Below, piece after piece: positions 51,693 to 61,843 of a stretch of DNA of 64,000 bases. The translations under genes and the position numbers were made by a program. Source of the DNA: Mageeibacillus sp. UBA6976 (GTDB taxonomy: Bacteria; Bacillota; Clostridia; Saccharofermentanales; Saccharofermentanaceae); NCBI GenBank assembly GCA_002450155.1, contig DJYO01000013.1, positions 138,765 through 202,764 of the forward strand, written 5' to 3'. The notes beneath the pieces are model-generated. The model made no database searches. It worked only from the letters and a program-made list of their open reading frames with translations, and was not told the DNA's origin. The stretch's first letter is position 1, and the number at the start of each line of letters is the position of its first letter.

Positions 51693-52900
51693 ATGACAGA
51701 CAGAGATATCAACGCGACAGAGCTTCGGTAATGGCCATGATCAAGTTCATCCTGATGGTCGCCATCATCGGTGTACTTTGCTGGCTCGGCACCAAGGTGT
51801 TCGTCATCCTTGTTCCGTTCCTCATAGGTTTCCTTCTTGCCAAGTCTTCCTTTGCTATGGCTAATCCGATCGCAAAATCCATAGCAGGCGGGAACGATCC
51901 TTCCAAGCTTAAGCCAGGTCAGAAAAAGTCCACAAAGACCAAGACCGCGCTCGTTATCTACGTCATCCTGAACATCCTCCTCGTCATTCTCATCATCGCT
52001 TTGTGCTTTGCCCTTCTGTCTCAGGCCAACAACCTCCTTAAGGGGCTGTCAGGACTCGCGAGCACTCTTACCATCGATAACATAAGCGAGCTCATCGAGC
52101 GCTTCAGCGTTGACAACGGCGGATTCCTGACGGCAGAGATGCTCGATCAGGCCAAGACCAGCGCATTTGACATCCTGACACAGATCATAGCCAAGATCCC
52201 CCAGTTCGTTCAGGGACTCATCGCCTGGATCTGGGGTCTGTTCAACCATGCTCCTTATGTGATCTTCTTTATCGTAAGCATCATCTTAAGCGGCTTCTAC
52301 TTCATTAACGACGGCCCCAAGGTATTAAGGTTCTACGTAAAGAACACACCAAGCAGAAAATTCAGGAACAGGGCATTCAGCCTGATAAACGACCTGTTTG
52401 TCATGCTCTTCAGAGTACTTGGCGGTTACTTCGCACTGCTCATCATCACTTCTGCCGAGTCTGCCGTAGTATTCGCATTTGCAGGCATTCCGGAGCTGTC
52501 CATAATCCTCGGACTCCTGACGGGCGTTATCGACTTTCTCCCTGTATTGGGCGCATCAGTCGTCATGCTCCCTGTCGCAGTCTACTGCATCGCAAACGGC
52601 AACTACATAGGAGCCGTCGTCATCATCGGCGGTCTTGCCATTATGACCGTTGTCAGAAGAGTAATAGAACCTCCGATCCTCGGAAAGTCCATGCAGATGC
52701 ACCCTCTCATCACCCTCATCTCAATGGCTGCAGGTGTAGCTATCTGGGGACTTGGCGGCTTCCTCTTAGGACCTGCGCTTGCCATCATCATCGCCCAGAT
52801 CATCAAAGTCTTCGAGATCGACAAGAAGTTCCTGGCTTATGTTTCAGGTGTTCTTGAGCGCCTCATGAAAGAACCTGAGGCCAAGGGCAAAGAGTCCTGA
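51689..52900 (+). CDS. AI-2E/TerC-type membrane transporter
   Basis: 403 residues. The AI-2E transporter family signature is in GVIDFLPVLGASVVMLPVAV and the C-terminal EPPILGKSMQMHPLITLISMAAG. Eight membrane helices. Family members include Na+/H+ antiporters and the disputed autoinducer exporter TqsA; specific role unknown. Third gene of the peptidase operon. Confidence 0.9.
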   Translation: MNDRQRYQRDRASVMAMIKFILMVAIIGVLCWLGTKVFVILVPFLIGFLLAKSSFAMANPIAKSIAGGNDPSKLKPGQKKSTKTKTALVIYVILNILLVILIIALCFALLSQANNLLKGLSGLASTLTIDNISELIERFSVDNGGFLTAEMLDQAKTSAFDILTQIIAKIPQFVQGLIAWIWGLFNHAPYVIFFIVSIILSGFYFINDGPKVLRFYVKNTPSRKFRNRAFSLINDLFVMLFRVLGGYFALLIITSAESAVVFAFAGIPELSIILGLLTGVIDFLPVLGASVVMLPVAVYCIANGNYIGAVVIIGGLAIMTVVRRVIEPPILGKSMQMHPLITLISMAAGVAIWGLGGFLLGPALAIIIAQIIKVFEIDKKFLAYVSGVLERLMKEPEAKGKES

Positions 52901-53230
52901 TATCACCAAACAATACAAAAATAAGGTTCTTCATGCTTTTTGGAACTATGGCAGTCGGGATGACATTTAATCGCTGAGTATTCACTCTGATAATAGCAAA
53001 TTCCTATTTTGTTGACGAAATCCTTTTTTAGCAACAGGATCAGCAATACGGGCAAACTTTTGCATGATCTGTTGCAAAAACTTCAGATCTTGCACCAAAA
53101 ACAGGAATAACGGCAGTGGTTTCTTAGTCTTGTCGGTTTCATCAGCAAGTGGTTGGACAGAGACTGAAGACGGCCGGTCCAAACGAGTCAGGTCCCCTCA
53201 AACAGGCGTAAGAAAACCCGTCCCGTACCA
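52901..53230. other. Intergenic stretch, possibly decayed coding sequence
   Basis: 330 bp without a convincing gene. The minus strand has a 66-codon frame (52982-53182) with a TTG start and unusual codons such as many CAA; no family recognised. GTTGCAAAAACTT-like repeats occur near 53072. Likely a gene remnant or a structured spacer, which I cannot decide. Confidence 0.4.
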
Positions 53231-53265
53231 AAAGAAAAGCCCAGCTGCTAAATGAGCTGAGCTTA
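53231..53265 (-). terminator. Terminator after the prepilin gene at 53292
   Basis: Minus-strand stem AAGCTCAGCT with AGCTGGGCTT, followed by TTCTTTT. Confidence 0.75.
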
Positions 53266-53291
53266 ATGTTCTGAAAGACCATTACAGATGA

Positions 53292-54017
53292 TCAGTAACC
53301 GTTGTTACCTTCGCTATGACCTTCCAAGGTTCTCGGATCAGGTTTTTTATTAGTCTGTCTTCTCCAAAAATCAGTATCTGAAAGACCGGTTCTATTGCTC
53401 ACAATAAAGAACTGTAACGGTATTTCTGCATCATCCTTGATTATGGTGTTTCTAAAAGGTGTTCCACCTATAGTTCTCTGTGTAATTGGGAATTTGTCAG
53501 TATCACCTCTTGGATATTTATACATCCATTCACCGTTAACGTAGAACAAAGCAGGAGAATTCTCATCCTCAACATACGCGATATAGTAAACTGTATACTT
53601 CTGAGTAAGACTCATTCCGCCAGCAGCCTTGTGAGTACCAACACCAAAAACCAGAATGTAAGGTTCATTATTAGCTGCACCACGGCCGCGATTCATAAGG
53701 GTCAACACCTTATCGCCCCATGATTGGTATTCACCCTTGTTCCAACATACATTATTACCATCAGAAGTCTGACCTGCCACATTATTCGTAGTATCATCAC
53801 TGCTCAGGCCGTAGAGTTCCTGGACTACTGCCTGACAAGCCACACGGGCTTCATCTGCGGCATCAATATACTTAGCTCTCCTGGCTCGCTTTATATAACC
53901 TGTGAGCGCAGGTGTGAGCATAGCAGCAAGGACCGCAAGGATAACAAGAACTACTATGAGTTCTGCTAACGTAAATGCGCTTATGCCGCGCCTTTTTATC
54001 TTTCTGATTTGCTTCAT
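53292..54017 (-). CDS. Type IV prepilin-like protein
   Basis: 241 residues. N-terminal KRRGISAFTLAELIVVLVILAVLAAML is a prepilin helix with Glu at +5 (leader cleaved before Ala-Phe or near Gly). The globular part (about 50-241) is rich in Asn, Gly and Tyr. AGAGGG lies eight bases before the ATG. Single gene with terminators on both sides. The assembly ATPase and platform proteins are not in the window. Confidence 0.88.
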   Translation of the reverse strand: MKQIRKIKRRGISAFTLAELIVVLVILAVLAAMLTPALTGYIKRARRAKYIDAADEARVACQAVVQELYGLSSDDTTNNVAGQTSDGNNVCWNKGEYQSWGDKVLTLMNRGRGAANNEPYILVFGVGTHKAAGGMSLTQKYTVYYIAYVEDENSPALFYVNGEWMYKYPRGDTDKFPITQRTIGGTPFRNTIIKDDAEIPLQFFIVSNRTGLSDTDFWRRQTNKKPDPRTLEGHSEGNNGY

Positions 54018-54106
54018 AACATTATCCCTCTCAAAGCAAATTGCAATATCCTCTTATATAGTTTACGTTCAGGCCGGTTTTAAATCAAGCATCCTGTTAT
54101 GTAACA

Positions 54107-54131
54107 TAAATAAAGCCGCCCGGAGGCGGCC
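54107..54131 (-). terminator. Terminator after the surface-protein fragment
   Basis: Stem GCCGCC/GGCGGC with a 4-nt loop, followed by TTTATTTATG on the minus strand. Confidence 0.88.
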
Positions 54132-54156
54132 TTATCTTTAAGAAAGAGCGGTATCT

Positions 54157-54495
54157 TTACTTCTCATCGAGCTTCCACTTCTTGAAGTAGATTATCGAAC
54201 CTGCTAATGCTAGGCAGGCAATTCCTGCTATCAGATAAATGCTTAACTGTTCACCTGTCTGTGTGACCGTTGCTGTTGCTTCCTTGACAGTCAGCTTTGT
54301 TGAGATCTCGCCGTCTGCAAATACAAATGTTACAGTATGCTCACCGACAGAGAGTGTCTTGAGGTAGTCAACCTTGAAGGAAACTATGAGGCTTCCCTTG
54401 GTTACTTCATAGTTGCTTACGGGAACTACCGCATTATCAACCTTTATTGCTACAAGATTCTCAAAAGCAGTATCAAGATCGTTTGTGAGCTTCAT
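54157..54495 (-). pseudogene. C-terminal fragment of a surface-anchored protein
   Basis: 112 residues: an Ig-like/X2-type domain (YEVTKGSLIVSFKVDYLKTLSVG), the sorting-signal-like VTQTGEQ (compare LPxTGE), one membrane helix and the basic end KKWKLDEK. No signal peptide is present. The frame is open further upstream and runs into the end of the U32 peptidase gene, so this looks like the tail of a larger gene whose front is lost. It may still be translated from ATG at 54495. Confidence 0.6.
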
Positions 54496-54551
54496 ATCAA
54501 GATTCTTGATAATGCCCCGTAACAGACCCTGATCGAGGTACTTACCATAGA

Positions 54552-55835
54552 TTACTTGACTGAAGGCAGAATTCCCTCGTCCTTGTCGCCGTCTCTTGAG
54601 AGGAAGGAGAGCTTAGGCAGGGTGACTTCATTGCCATCCTTATCTTCTGCCTTCATGAAGAAAGTCATCTCGGGATGAGGACAGCTGTCTATTTGCTGCA
54701 TGTTCTTATCGTAGAGCTCAGTAACTCTTATGGGATCCACATAGCCTTCAGGCTTAAGGACATTAAGGACATCACCTTTATAGAGCTTATTCTTCTGCGT
54801 AACCTTGATAAGGCCGTTTTCTGTGGTCTCTTCCGTGATGCCGACAACAAAGGCAGGCTTATTATAAGACTTATCGTAGTCGATCTTGGCATCTTCTGAA
54901 GGTGAATTATAGAAGAATCCCGTATCGTAATCCCTGTGAACAACCTTGTCTAAGATCTTTAGCCATTCTTCTCTTACGCTGTAGCGCTCCGGATCTTGTG
55001 CATAAAGGTCAACTGCCTCTCTATAAACCTTGGTTACTGCAGCAGCGTAGTAAGCGCCCTTGATCCTGCCCTCGATCTTAAATGAATCGATCCCCGCATC
55101 TATCATCTCGGGTATATGTTCTATCATGCATATATCCTTGGAGCCCAGTATATATGTTCCGCGGGAGTCTTCTTCAACCGGCATAGCCATGTCGGGACGT
55201 TTCTCTTCCGTAAGGGAGTATCCCCATCTGCAGGGCTGTGCGCAGGCACCTCCGTTGGATCTTCTGCCGGTAAAATAATTGCTCATCAGGCATCTGCCTG
55301 AATAGGCAACACACATAGCGCCGTGTACAAAGCATTCGATCTCACAGTCAGAGGGAATGGCCTTTTTGATCTGCCTTATCTGGGCAAGAGATACCTCACG
55401 GGCAAGGACTATCCTCTTCGCACCCTGATTTGCCCAGAAGATGCAGGCATTACTGTTGGTGACGGATGCCTGGGTCGAGATGTGGATATCAAGGTCAGGA
55501 CAAAGCTCTCTTGTCCTCATAAATATGCCGGGGTCAGATATAAGAACGGCATCTGCTCCGGACTCATTGCCTATGAATCTTATGGCATCATCTATTCCGG
55601 CGAGTTCATCCTCTGTCGGCATGACATTCAAAGTAACATAGCACTTAACGCCCCTGGAATGAGCGAAGCTTATGGAAGATCTCATCTCATCCGGGTCAAA
55701 GTTATCGGACAGAGCCCTAAGGCCGTACTTCTTACCTGCCATATAAACGGCGTCAGCGCCGTAGTTTACCGCAACTTCAAGTTTATAGGGATTGCCTGCG
55801 GGGCTTAGGACCTCAGCCTTCTTCATCGCCTTCAT
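54552..55835 (-). CDS. U32-family peptidase (YegQ/YrrN-O/RlhA group)
   Basis: About 427 residues. KKAEVLSPAGNPYKLEVAVNYGADAVYMAG and the cysteine pattern CVAYSGRCLMSNYFTGRRSNGGACAQPCRW around residue 170-200 mark the family. Related proteins are used in tRNA hydroxylation (TrhP) or 23S rRNA modification (RlhA), so a tRNA/rRNA role is likely. Start at ATG 55835 overlaps mltG by 23 bp. mltG next to U32 genes is normal in Bacillota. Confidence 0.9.
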   Translation of the reverse strand: MKAMKKAEVLSPAGNPYKLEVAVNYGADAVYMAGKKYGLRALSDNFDPDEMRSSISFAHSRGVKCYVTLNVMPTEDELAGIDDAIRFIGNESGADAVLISDPGIFMRTRELCPDLDIHISTQASVTNSNACIFWANQGAKRIVLAREVSLAQIRQIKKAIPSDCEIECFVHGAMCVAYSGRCLMSNYFTGRRSNGGACAQPCRWGYSLTEEKRPDMAMPVEEDSRGTYILGSKDICMIEHIPEMIDAGIDSFKIEGRIKGAYYAAAVTKVYREAVDLYAQDPERYSVREEWLKILDKVVHRDYDTGFFYNSPSEDAKIDYDKSYNKPAFVVGITEETTENGLIKVTQKNKLYKGDVLNVLKPEGYVDPIRVTELYDKNMQQIDSCPHPEMTFFMKAEDKDGNEVTLPKLSFLSRDGDKDEGILPSVK

Positions 55836-57000
55836 AGTCGTCTTCTTCCATTCCTGTAGAAACTTCAGCTCCAACAGTCCAGTTGGGTGAATAGGTAGCA
55901 ATATTATTCTCGTGCTCGGATAAAGTTACGGCAAAAGCTGTTCCGCCGTCTCCGGTTGCGCAGAAATACCAGTAGTTACAATTAGGCTCCGGGTAGAGAG
56001 CTGCGGAGATCGCATCAAGTCCCGGCATACATATGGGTCCCGGAGGAAGACCCGGGTTAAGGTATGTGTTATAGGGGCTGGATATGTTTACCTCGGCATC
56101 AGTATGCATGAGAGATGGCTCGCCGCCCTGGACCTGAACAAGATAGTTTATCGTTGCAGATGAGCTTAGATAGTGCATGCTCATGTCATCTGAATTAAGC
56201 CTGTTATGGAATACGGCAGAGATATACATCATGTCCGTAGGTCTGCCCGATTCCTTCTGGATTATGGATGCCATTGTCATAACTTCGTCTATGGACATAC
56301 CGAGCCTTTCAGCACGCTCGTAGTACTCGTCGTAGAGTTTGTTCTGCATGTTGCTCAAGAACTTGCGGATGATGGACTCCGGTGAGGCATTGATATCGAA
56401 TGTATATGTATCGGGATATAGATATCCTGCCAGGATATAGTCTCTGCCTTCCTTAAGCTCGATCTGGGAGACAAATTCATAGTCTACAAAGAGATTCGGA
56501 GAATTCATGCAGCTGTCAAACTCGGCATCGTCAAAGTTGATACCTGCATCGTGGAGCAGTTTCTTGACCTCGATATAAGTGGAACCCTCAGGGATCGTAA
56601 CCTGAACGCTGGCAGGCTCTAAGGTCAGATAGTACATGATCTCATCGTAGGACATGGAAGGCAGCAGATAGTGGGTACCTGCTACGTAGGCACCGTCAAA
56701 TCCGTTTACCTTGCTCATGAGCGAGAATATAAATGTGTTGGATATTATCCCCTCTGCAAAAAGGGTATCTGCGATATCAGACGTATCCATGCCCGTCTTT
56801 ATGACCAGAGGCATTGCGCCCTCGGTCTCTGCAGTTATAAGGAGTTCACCTGAATCAATACGCTGCTGAAGGCTGTCAAATCTCTGCTGCTGGGAGATGA
56901 CATAGTTGTAGCCGAAGATAACTCCTGCTACTGTAAAACTGAATAACAGTACAAGAGCAATAAGTATCCTTAAAGCGATCTTTACCTTCTTGGGCAGCAT
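55813..57000 (-). CDS. mltG: Endolytic transglycosylase MltG
   Basis: 395 residues. One membrane helix (about 8-30), LysM-like region, and the YceG catalytic domain with the glutamate in ASIIQKESGRP and YNTYLNPGLPPGPICMPG. Cuts nascent glycan strands at the membrane. C-terminal tail is acidic. Overlaps typA by one base (TAATG). Confidence 0.93.
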   Translation of the reverse strand: MLPKKVKIALRILIALVLLFSFTVAGVIFGYNYVISQQQRFDSLQQRIDSGELLITAETEGAMPLVIKTGMDTSDIADTLFAEGIISNTFIFSLMSKVNGFDGAYVAGTHYLLPSMSYDEIMYYLTLEPASVQVTIPEGSTYIEVKKLLHDAGINFDDAEFDSCMNSPNLFVDYEFVSQIELKEGRDYILAGYLYPDTYTFDINASPESIIRKFLSNMQNKLYDEYYERAERLGMSIDEVMTMASIIQKESGRPTDMMYISAVFHNRLNSDDMSMHYLSSSATINYLVQVQGGEPSLMHTDAEVNISSPYNTYLNPGLPPGPICMPGLDAISAALYPEPNCNYWYFCATGDGGTAFAVTLSEHENNIATYSPNWTVGAEVSTGMEEDDYEGDEEG

Positions 57001-58850
57001 TAGCCTTCCTTTTTCTGCTTGGCCACCGTCTTCGCTCTAAGATCGTTGTTGAGGATCTTCTTCCTCAAACGGATATTCTTGGGAGTAACCTCACAAAGCT
57101 CATCGTCTTCAACAAACTCGAGGCACTGCTCAAGAGAATATGTAAGAGGAGGTGTAAGGCGCATTGCATCGTCAGCTCCGGCTGAACGCATGTTGGTAAC
57201 GTGCTTCTTCTTGCAGACGTTGACCGTGATGTCCTCAGGCTTGGGATTGATACCGACTATCATGCCCTCGTAAACAGGTGTGCCGGCTCCGATGAAGAGC
57301 GGACCTCTGTCCTGGGCATTGAACAGACCGTATGTTACGGCAGTTCCGGTCTCAAATGCGACAAGCACGCCCTGATTCCTTGTCTCTATATCTCCGGCGA
57401 ACGGTACAAAGCCGTTTATAATGGAGTTCATTATACCATTGCCCTTGGTGTCGGTCAAAAACTCAGTCCTGTATCCCAGCAGTCCTCTTGAAGGGATCCT
57501 GAACTCAAGCCTTGTATATCCCTTTGTAGGCGGGAGCATGTTTACGAGCTCTCCCCTTCTCCTGCCGATCTTCTCCATTACGGGGCCTACGAACTCCTCG
57601 GGAACATCGATAACAAGGTCCTCGACAGGCTCACAGAGAACACCGTCGATTTCTTTCATGATGACCTTAGGCTTACTTACCTGAAATTCGTATCCCTCAC
57701 GTCTCATGGTCTCGATCAGGACTGAGATATGGAGCTCTCCTCTACCCTTTACGATGAATGCCTCTGTGGTATCAGTCTCTTCGACTCTCATGGAGACATT
57801 TGTCTCGATCTCCTTAAAGAGTCTGTCTCTTAAGTGTCTTGATGTAACGAACTTACCATCCTCACCTGCGAAGGGGGAATCGTTGACAGAGAATGTCATT
57901 GCGATGGTAGGCTCATCGATGTCAACAAAGGGGAGAGCCTCAGGATTTGCACTGTCGCAGAGTGTATCACCGATATTGATATCAGCTATACCTGCAACGC
58001 AGACGATCTCACCAATGGAAGCTTCCTTGACTTCTTCCTTGCCTAGGTTATGGAAACGCATGAGCTTTACTACTCTTGCATTTCTCTTGCCCTCTGTGCC
58101 GTAGCTTACAAGAGCAACATTCTCACCCTGCTTAATGGTACCTCTCTCGACCCTGCCGATACCGATCCTGCCGATATAAGGATCTGAATCGATATTGGAT
58201 ACCAGGAGCTGCATGGGAGCATCAGGGTCACCCTTAGGGCAGGGTGTGTACTGAATGACTGTGTCCAGGAGAGGGGTAAAGTCTAACTTCTTGCCTTCCT
58301 CGTACTCCTTAAGATCAAGGGTTGCGATTCCGGTCTTACCGGATGTGTATACGATAGGGAATTCAAGCTGATCGTCGTCGGCACCGAGCTCTATAAACAG
58401 ATCGAGCACCATGTCAACTACCTGAGTAGGTCTTGCGTCAGGTCTGTCGATCTTATTGATGCAGACGATAGGCTTAAGACCAAGCTCCAGCGCCTTGTGC
58501 AGAACGAATCTTGTCTGGGGCATCGGGCCGTCAAACGCATCTACAACGAGAAGGACGGAGTCTACCATCTTGAGTACACGCTCAACCTCGCCTCCGAAAT
58601 CAGCGTGGCCGGGAGTATCAACGACATTGATCCTCGTCCCCTTGTAATCTATGGCAGTGTTCTTCGCGAGGATGGTGATACCACGCTCACGCTCAAGATC
58701 GTTACTGTCCATTACCTGTTCGACGATCTCTTCGTTCTCTCTGTATACGCCTGCCTGCTTGAGCATGGAATCTACGATTGTAGTCTTGCCGTGGTCAACG
58801 TGGGCGATGATTGCGATGTTCCTAAGATTAGTGATCTCTTTGACTGCCAT
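57000..58850 (-). CDS. typA: Ribosome-associated GTPase TypA/BipA
   Basis: 616 residues. G1 [10 protein letters not shown]3 DTPGHADF, G4 NKIDRPD, then beta-barrel, EF-G-like domains III and V and the TypA-specific C-terminus. Acts on the ribosome during stress and low temperature. AGGAG precedes the ATG. Upstream gap to der is 98 bp without a clear terminator. Confidence 0.97.
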   Translation of the reverse strand: MAVKEITNLRNIAIIAHVDHGKTTIVDSMLKQAGVYRENEEIVEQVMDSNDLERERGITILAKNTAIDYKGTRINVVDTPGHADFGGEVERVLKMVDSVLLVVDAFDGPMPQTRFVLHKALELGLKPIVCINKIDRPDARPTQVVDMVLDLFIELGADDDQLEFPIVYTSGKTGIATLDLKEYEEGKKLDFTPLLDTVIQYTPCPKGDPDAPMQLLVSNIDSDPYIGRIGIGRVERGTIKQGENVALVSYGTEGKRNARVVKLMRFHNLGKEEVKEASIGEIVCVAGIADINIGDTLCDSANPEALPFVDIDEPTIAMTFSVNDSPFAGEDGKFVTSRHLRDRLFKEIETNVSMRVEETDTTEAFIVKGRGELHISVLIETMRREGYEFQVSKPKVIMKEIDGVLCEPVEDLVIDVPEEFVGPVMEKIGRRRGELVNMLPPTKGYTRLEFRIPSRGLLGYRTEFLTDTKGNGIMNSIINGFVPFAGDIETRNQGVLVAFETGTAVTYGLFNAQDRGPLFIGAGTPVYEGMIVGINPKPEDITVNVCKKKHVTNMRSAGADDAMRLTPPLTYSLEQCLEFVEDDELCEVTPKNIRLRKKILNNDLRAKTVAKQKKEG

Positions 58851-58948
58851 ATGAGCTCCTGACTTACTTGATATTAAACGTGATTTAGACCGAATATATT
58901 AAACTACCTAAATGCGTATACAGCGCACTGTCATTTTTAACAAAATAT

Positions 58949-60280
58949 TTAAGCGTCATCGCCCTTTTTGTTTCTAAGTAGCAAGCGGATGGGAACACCC
59001 TCAAAGCCAAAGTTGCTCCTGATCTGATTCTCAAGGTATCTCTCATAGCTGAAATGAGACAGTTCCTTGTCGTTTACAAACAGGGCAAACGTAGGCGGAT
59101 TGACCGCCACCTGGGTGCCGTAATAGATCTTAAGATGCCTGCCCTTATCCTGGGGCGTGGGCACCATGGTAACTGCATCAGATATCATCTGATTTAAAAC
59201 ACCTGTTGTAAGACGCTTAAGAGAGTTCTCGTGGACTGTATTTATGAGGGAGTATAGCTTATCCACTCTCTGACCGGTCATGGCAGAAATAAATACAACA
59301 GGAGCATAGCTCATAAAGGCAAGGCGGTCCTTGACTATCTTAGTCATCTGCTCCAAGGTTCCGGTCTTCTTGTCGATAAGATCCCACTTATTTACAACTA
59401 TAATGGAAGCCTTGCCGGAATCGTGGGCAAGTCCTGCCACTCTTGTATCCTGCTCGGTGATACCCTTCTCTGCGTCGATCAGGATAAGGCATACATCTGC
59501 CCTCTCGATAGCAGACAGAGCCCTTACCATGGAATAACGCTCGATCACATCCTCGATCCTGCTCTTCTTGCGCATGCCGGCAGTATCTACGATGGTGTAT
59601 TTACCGTAATCGTTTATTATATCTGTATCAATGGAATCTCTCGTGGTACCTGCTATATCAGATACGATGCTCCTCTCCTGCCCTATCATCCTGTTTGCAA
59701 GAGACGACTTGCCTGCATTAGGTCTGCCTATGAGAGCGACCCTTATGGTATCGCTGCCTTCGCTATCATCTGTATCCTCAGGGAAGAATTCAAAGAGCAT
59801 ATCGAGCATCTCGCCAAGCCCCAGTCTGTGAGCCGCAGAGATCGAGCAGACATTATCCAGGCCGAGATTATAAAACTCATAGAACTCAACCGGAGGATCG
59901 CCAACGTAGTCCACCTTATTGACTGCCACAACTACAGGGCGTCCGGACTTCCTGAGCATTACCGCGATCTCCTCGTCAGAAGAGGTAAGACCGGCCTTGA
60001 TATCTGTCATGAAGAGGATGACATCTGCAGTCTCGATGGCGATCTCTGCCTGAAGACGCATCTGGGTAAGGATAACGTCATCCGTCTGATTGGGCTCGAT
60101 ACCTCCGGTATCGATCATTATGAATTCTCTTCCGCGCCACTCTATATCTGCATAGATCCTGTCACGCGTAACACCGGGGGTATCTGCAACGATGGAGATA
60201 CGCTCCCCGTACAGGGTATTGAACAGACTCGACTTACCTACGTTCGGTCTGCCTACTATCGCAACTACGGGTTTGCCCAT
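58949..60280 (-). CDS. der: Ribosome biogenesis GTPase Der (EngA)
   Basis: 443 residues. Two tandem G domains (GRPNVGKSSLFN at 10 and GRPNAGKSSLANRM near 185) and a KH-like C-terminal domain. Needed for 50S assembly. Confidence 0.97.
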   Translation of the reverse strand: MGKPVVAIVGRPNVGKSSLFNTLYGERISIVADTPGVTRDRIYADIEWRGREFIMIDTGGIEPNQTDDVILTQMRLQAEIAIETADVILFMTDIKAGLTSSDEEIAVMLRKSGRPVVVAVNKVDYVGDPPVEFYEFYNLGLDNVCSISAAHRLGLGEMLDMLFEFFPEDTDDSEGSDTIRVALIGRPNAGKSSLANRMIGQERSIVSDIAGTTRDSIDTDIINDYGKYTIVDTAGMRKKSRIEDVIERYSMVRALSAIERADVCLILIDAEKGITEQDTRVAGLAHDSGKASIIVVNKWDLIDKKTGTLEQMTKIVKDRLAFMSYAPVVFISAMTGQRVDKLYSLINTVHENSLKRLTTGVLNQMISDAVTMVPTPQDKGRHLKIYYGTQVAVNPPTFALFVNDKELSHFSYERYLENQIRSNFGFEGVPIRLLLRNKKGDDA

Positions 60281-60301
60281 TAGATCCTTACCTCTCTCGA
60301 T

Positions 60302-60336
60302 AAAAAAGGCAGTGCCTATTCTATAAACACTGCCTT
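60302..60336 (-). terminator. Terminator after rpmF
   Basis: Stem AAGGCAGTG/CACTGCCTT followed by TTTTATC on the minus strand. It lies between rpmF and der, so der is likely to depend on readthrough or its own promoter. Confidence 0.85.
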
Positions 60337-60361
60337 CGCTTAACTAATTCCTAATCTAAAC

Positions 60362-60547
60362 TTAGATCTCGTCGCCGACTTTGATAACCTGTTTGCCGTC
60401 CAGGTAACCGCAGTTCTTGCAAACAGTGCGGCGAAGCATCTTAGCATGACACTGGGGACATTCAACGAAACCCGGCATGTTAAGCTTCCATGCGCTTCTG
60501 TGACGAGAAGTCCTAGCCTTCGACCATTTACGCTTAGGATGTGCCAT
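60362..60547 (-). CDS. rpmF: 50S ribosomal protein L32
   Basis: 61 residues. MAHPKRKWSKARTSRHRSAWKL start and the zinc-binding CPQCH...CKNCGYL are typical for L32 of the four-cysteine type. Confidence 0.96.
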   Translation of the reverse strand: MAHPKRKWSKARTSRHRSAWKLNMPGFVECPQCHAKMLRRTVCKNCGYLDGKQVIKVGDEI

Positions 60548-60603
60548 TTATCTTCACCTCCAATACCTTTCTATGAACAATGCTTGAAGATAATACATTA
60601 AAA

Positions 60604-61011
60604 TCAAACGTTTTGCAAGAGCCTTTTTATCATAAAGAGATTTTTTATAGGCTCGTCCCCGTCCTGTCCCATCTTATAACGTATCTCAAGGGCGTTAGAC
60701 AGACCTCCCGGAAGGTTTATATACTCAGTCTCTATCTGCACATCAATAACGCCGTAAGCGGTATTGAGAGTGCCTCCGGTCCTCTCCCCTTCTTTAAAAT
60801 CCATTACCGAATTTACATCCCCGTTCCTTACCACCTGGCAGGATTTGGTCTTGCGGTCACAGCTTAAGTGGAAGATAGACTCTCTGTCATCCTCACTATG
60901 TTTCTCGTTCCAGATGTACTTGATCTTATTAGGTGTCTCCTCAAACTGTCCTCTCGCATAGACAGACTCAGTATAAAGACCGCTTACTACCTCGAATACA
61001 CAATCTCTCAT
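60604..61011 (-). CDS. DUF1934 (YwiB-like) protein
   Basis: About 135 residues from ATG at 61011, which has GAGG six bases upstream; the long open frame before it overlaps murI and is not used. Beta-barrel-like lipocalin fold predicted for this family; residues YIWNEKHSEDD and NTAYGVIDVQIET are typical. Function unknown. It begins two bases after murI. Confidence 0.85.
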   Translation of the reverse strand: MRDCVFEVVSGLYTESVYARGQFEETPNKIKYIWNEKHSEDDRESIFHLSCDRKTKSCQVVRNGDVNSVMDFKEGERTGGTLNTAYGVIDVQIETEYINLPGGLSNALEIRYKMGQDGDEPIKNLFMIKRLLQNV

Positions 61012-61012
61012 A

Positions 61013-61834
61013 TTACGCCTCAAACCTGTCTGTGGAATAATGCTTTGTGCCTGAAGGCAGACCTCTTCCCAGGAAAGGAGATGCAACAGATTCAAACATC
61101 TCAGGCTCGTCGCTGGTATAGAATTCCTTAACGGAATCTCCTGAGCCTTCCATACCCTTAAGGGCTTCCTTAACTACTTTTGCAGTAGCCTTGCCGGTAT
61201 TGACAAGGGTAACACCGTCTCCCATTACTTCGGATATAACTTCCGTAAGCAGAGGATAGTGGGTGCAGGCCATAACGAGAGTATCTACTCCTGCATCCTT
61301 GATGGGCTTAAGATATTCCCTTGCTACCAGTCTGGTAACCTCGGTATTCCACCAGCCCTCCTCTGCAAGAGAGACAAAGAGAGGACATGCTCTTGAAGTA
61401 ATATCGATATCCTCCATGCCGAGCTCTTTTGCCCTTGCATAGATGGCTTTGCTGTATACTCCCGTAGAAACCGTAGCGCCTGTGGCGATAATGCCTATCT
61501 TGCCACTCTTAGTGGCCCTGCAGGCAGCATCAGCCCCGGGGGTTACCACTTCGATCACCGGCACCCTGGACTTTGCCTTAAGCTCGTCATAAGCATATGC
61601 GCTTGCGGTATTGCAGGCTATGACGATCATCTTTACGTTCTTGCTCTCAAGGAATCTCATATTCTGGAGGGAATACTTGATGACCGTGCTCCTGGATTTT
61701 GTACCGTAGGGAGCTCTTGAATTATCACCGAAATAGACTGTACTCTCATTCGGGCACTTATCCCAGATCTCTCTTAATACGGTAAGTCCGCCAATACCTG
61801 AATCAAATACCCCGATGGGTCTGTTATCTGCCAT
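61013..61834 (-). CDS. murI: Glutamate racemase
   Basis: 273 residues. The two catalytic cysteines are in IACNTASAYA and MACTHYPLL; IGVFDSGIGGLTVLREI opens the fold. Makes D-glutamate for peptidoglycan. Nine bases after the pseudouridine synthase. Confidence 0.96.
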   Translation of the reverse strand: MADNRPIGVFDSGIGGLTVLREIWDKCPNESTVYFGDNSRAPYGTKSRSTVIKYSLQNMRFLESKNVKMIVIACNTASAYAYDELKAKSRVPVIEVVTPGADAACRATKSGKIGIIATGATVSTGVYSKAIYARAKELGMEDIDITSRACPLFVSLAEEGWWNTEVTRLVAREYLKPIKDAGVDTLVMACTHYPLLTEVISEVMGDGVTLVNTGKATAKVVKEALKGMEGSGDSVKEFYTSDEPEMFESVASPFLGRGLPSGTKHYSTDRFEA

Positions 61835-61843
61835 AATTACCTC

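Noticed and set aside
52982..53182. 66-codon minus-strand frame as a gene
   Set aside because: TTG start without a ribosome binding site, codon use unlike neighbours and no recognised domain; kept only as a possible remnant.
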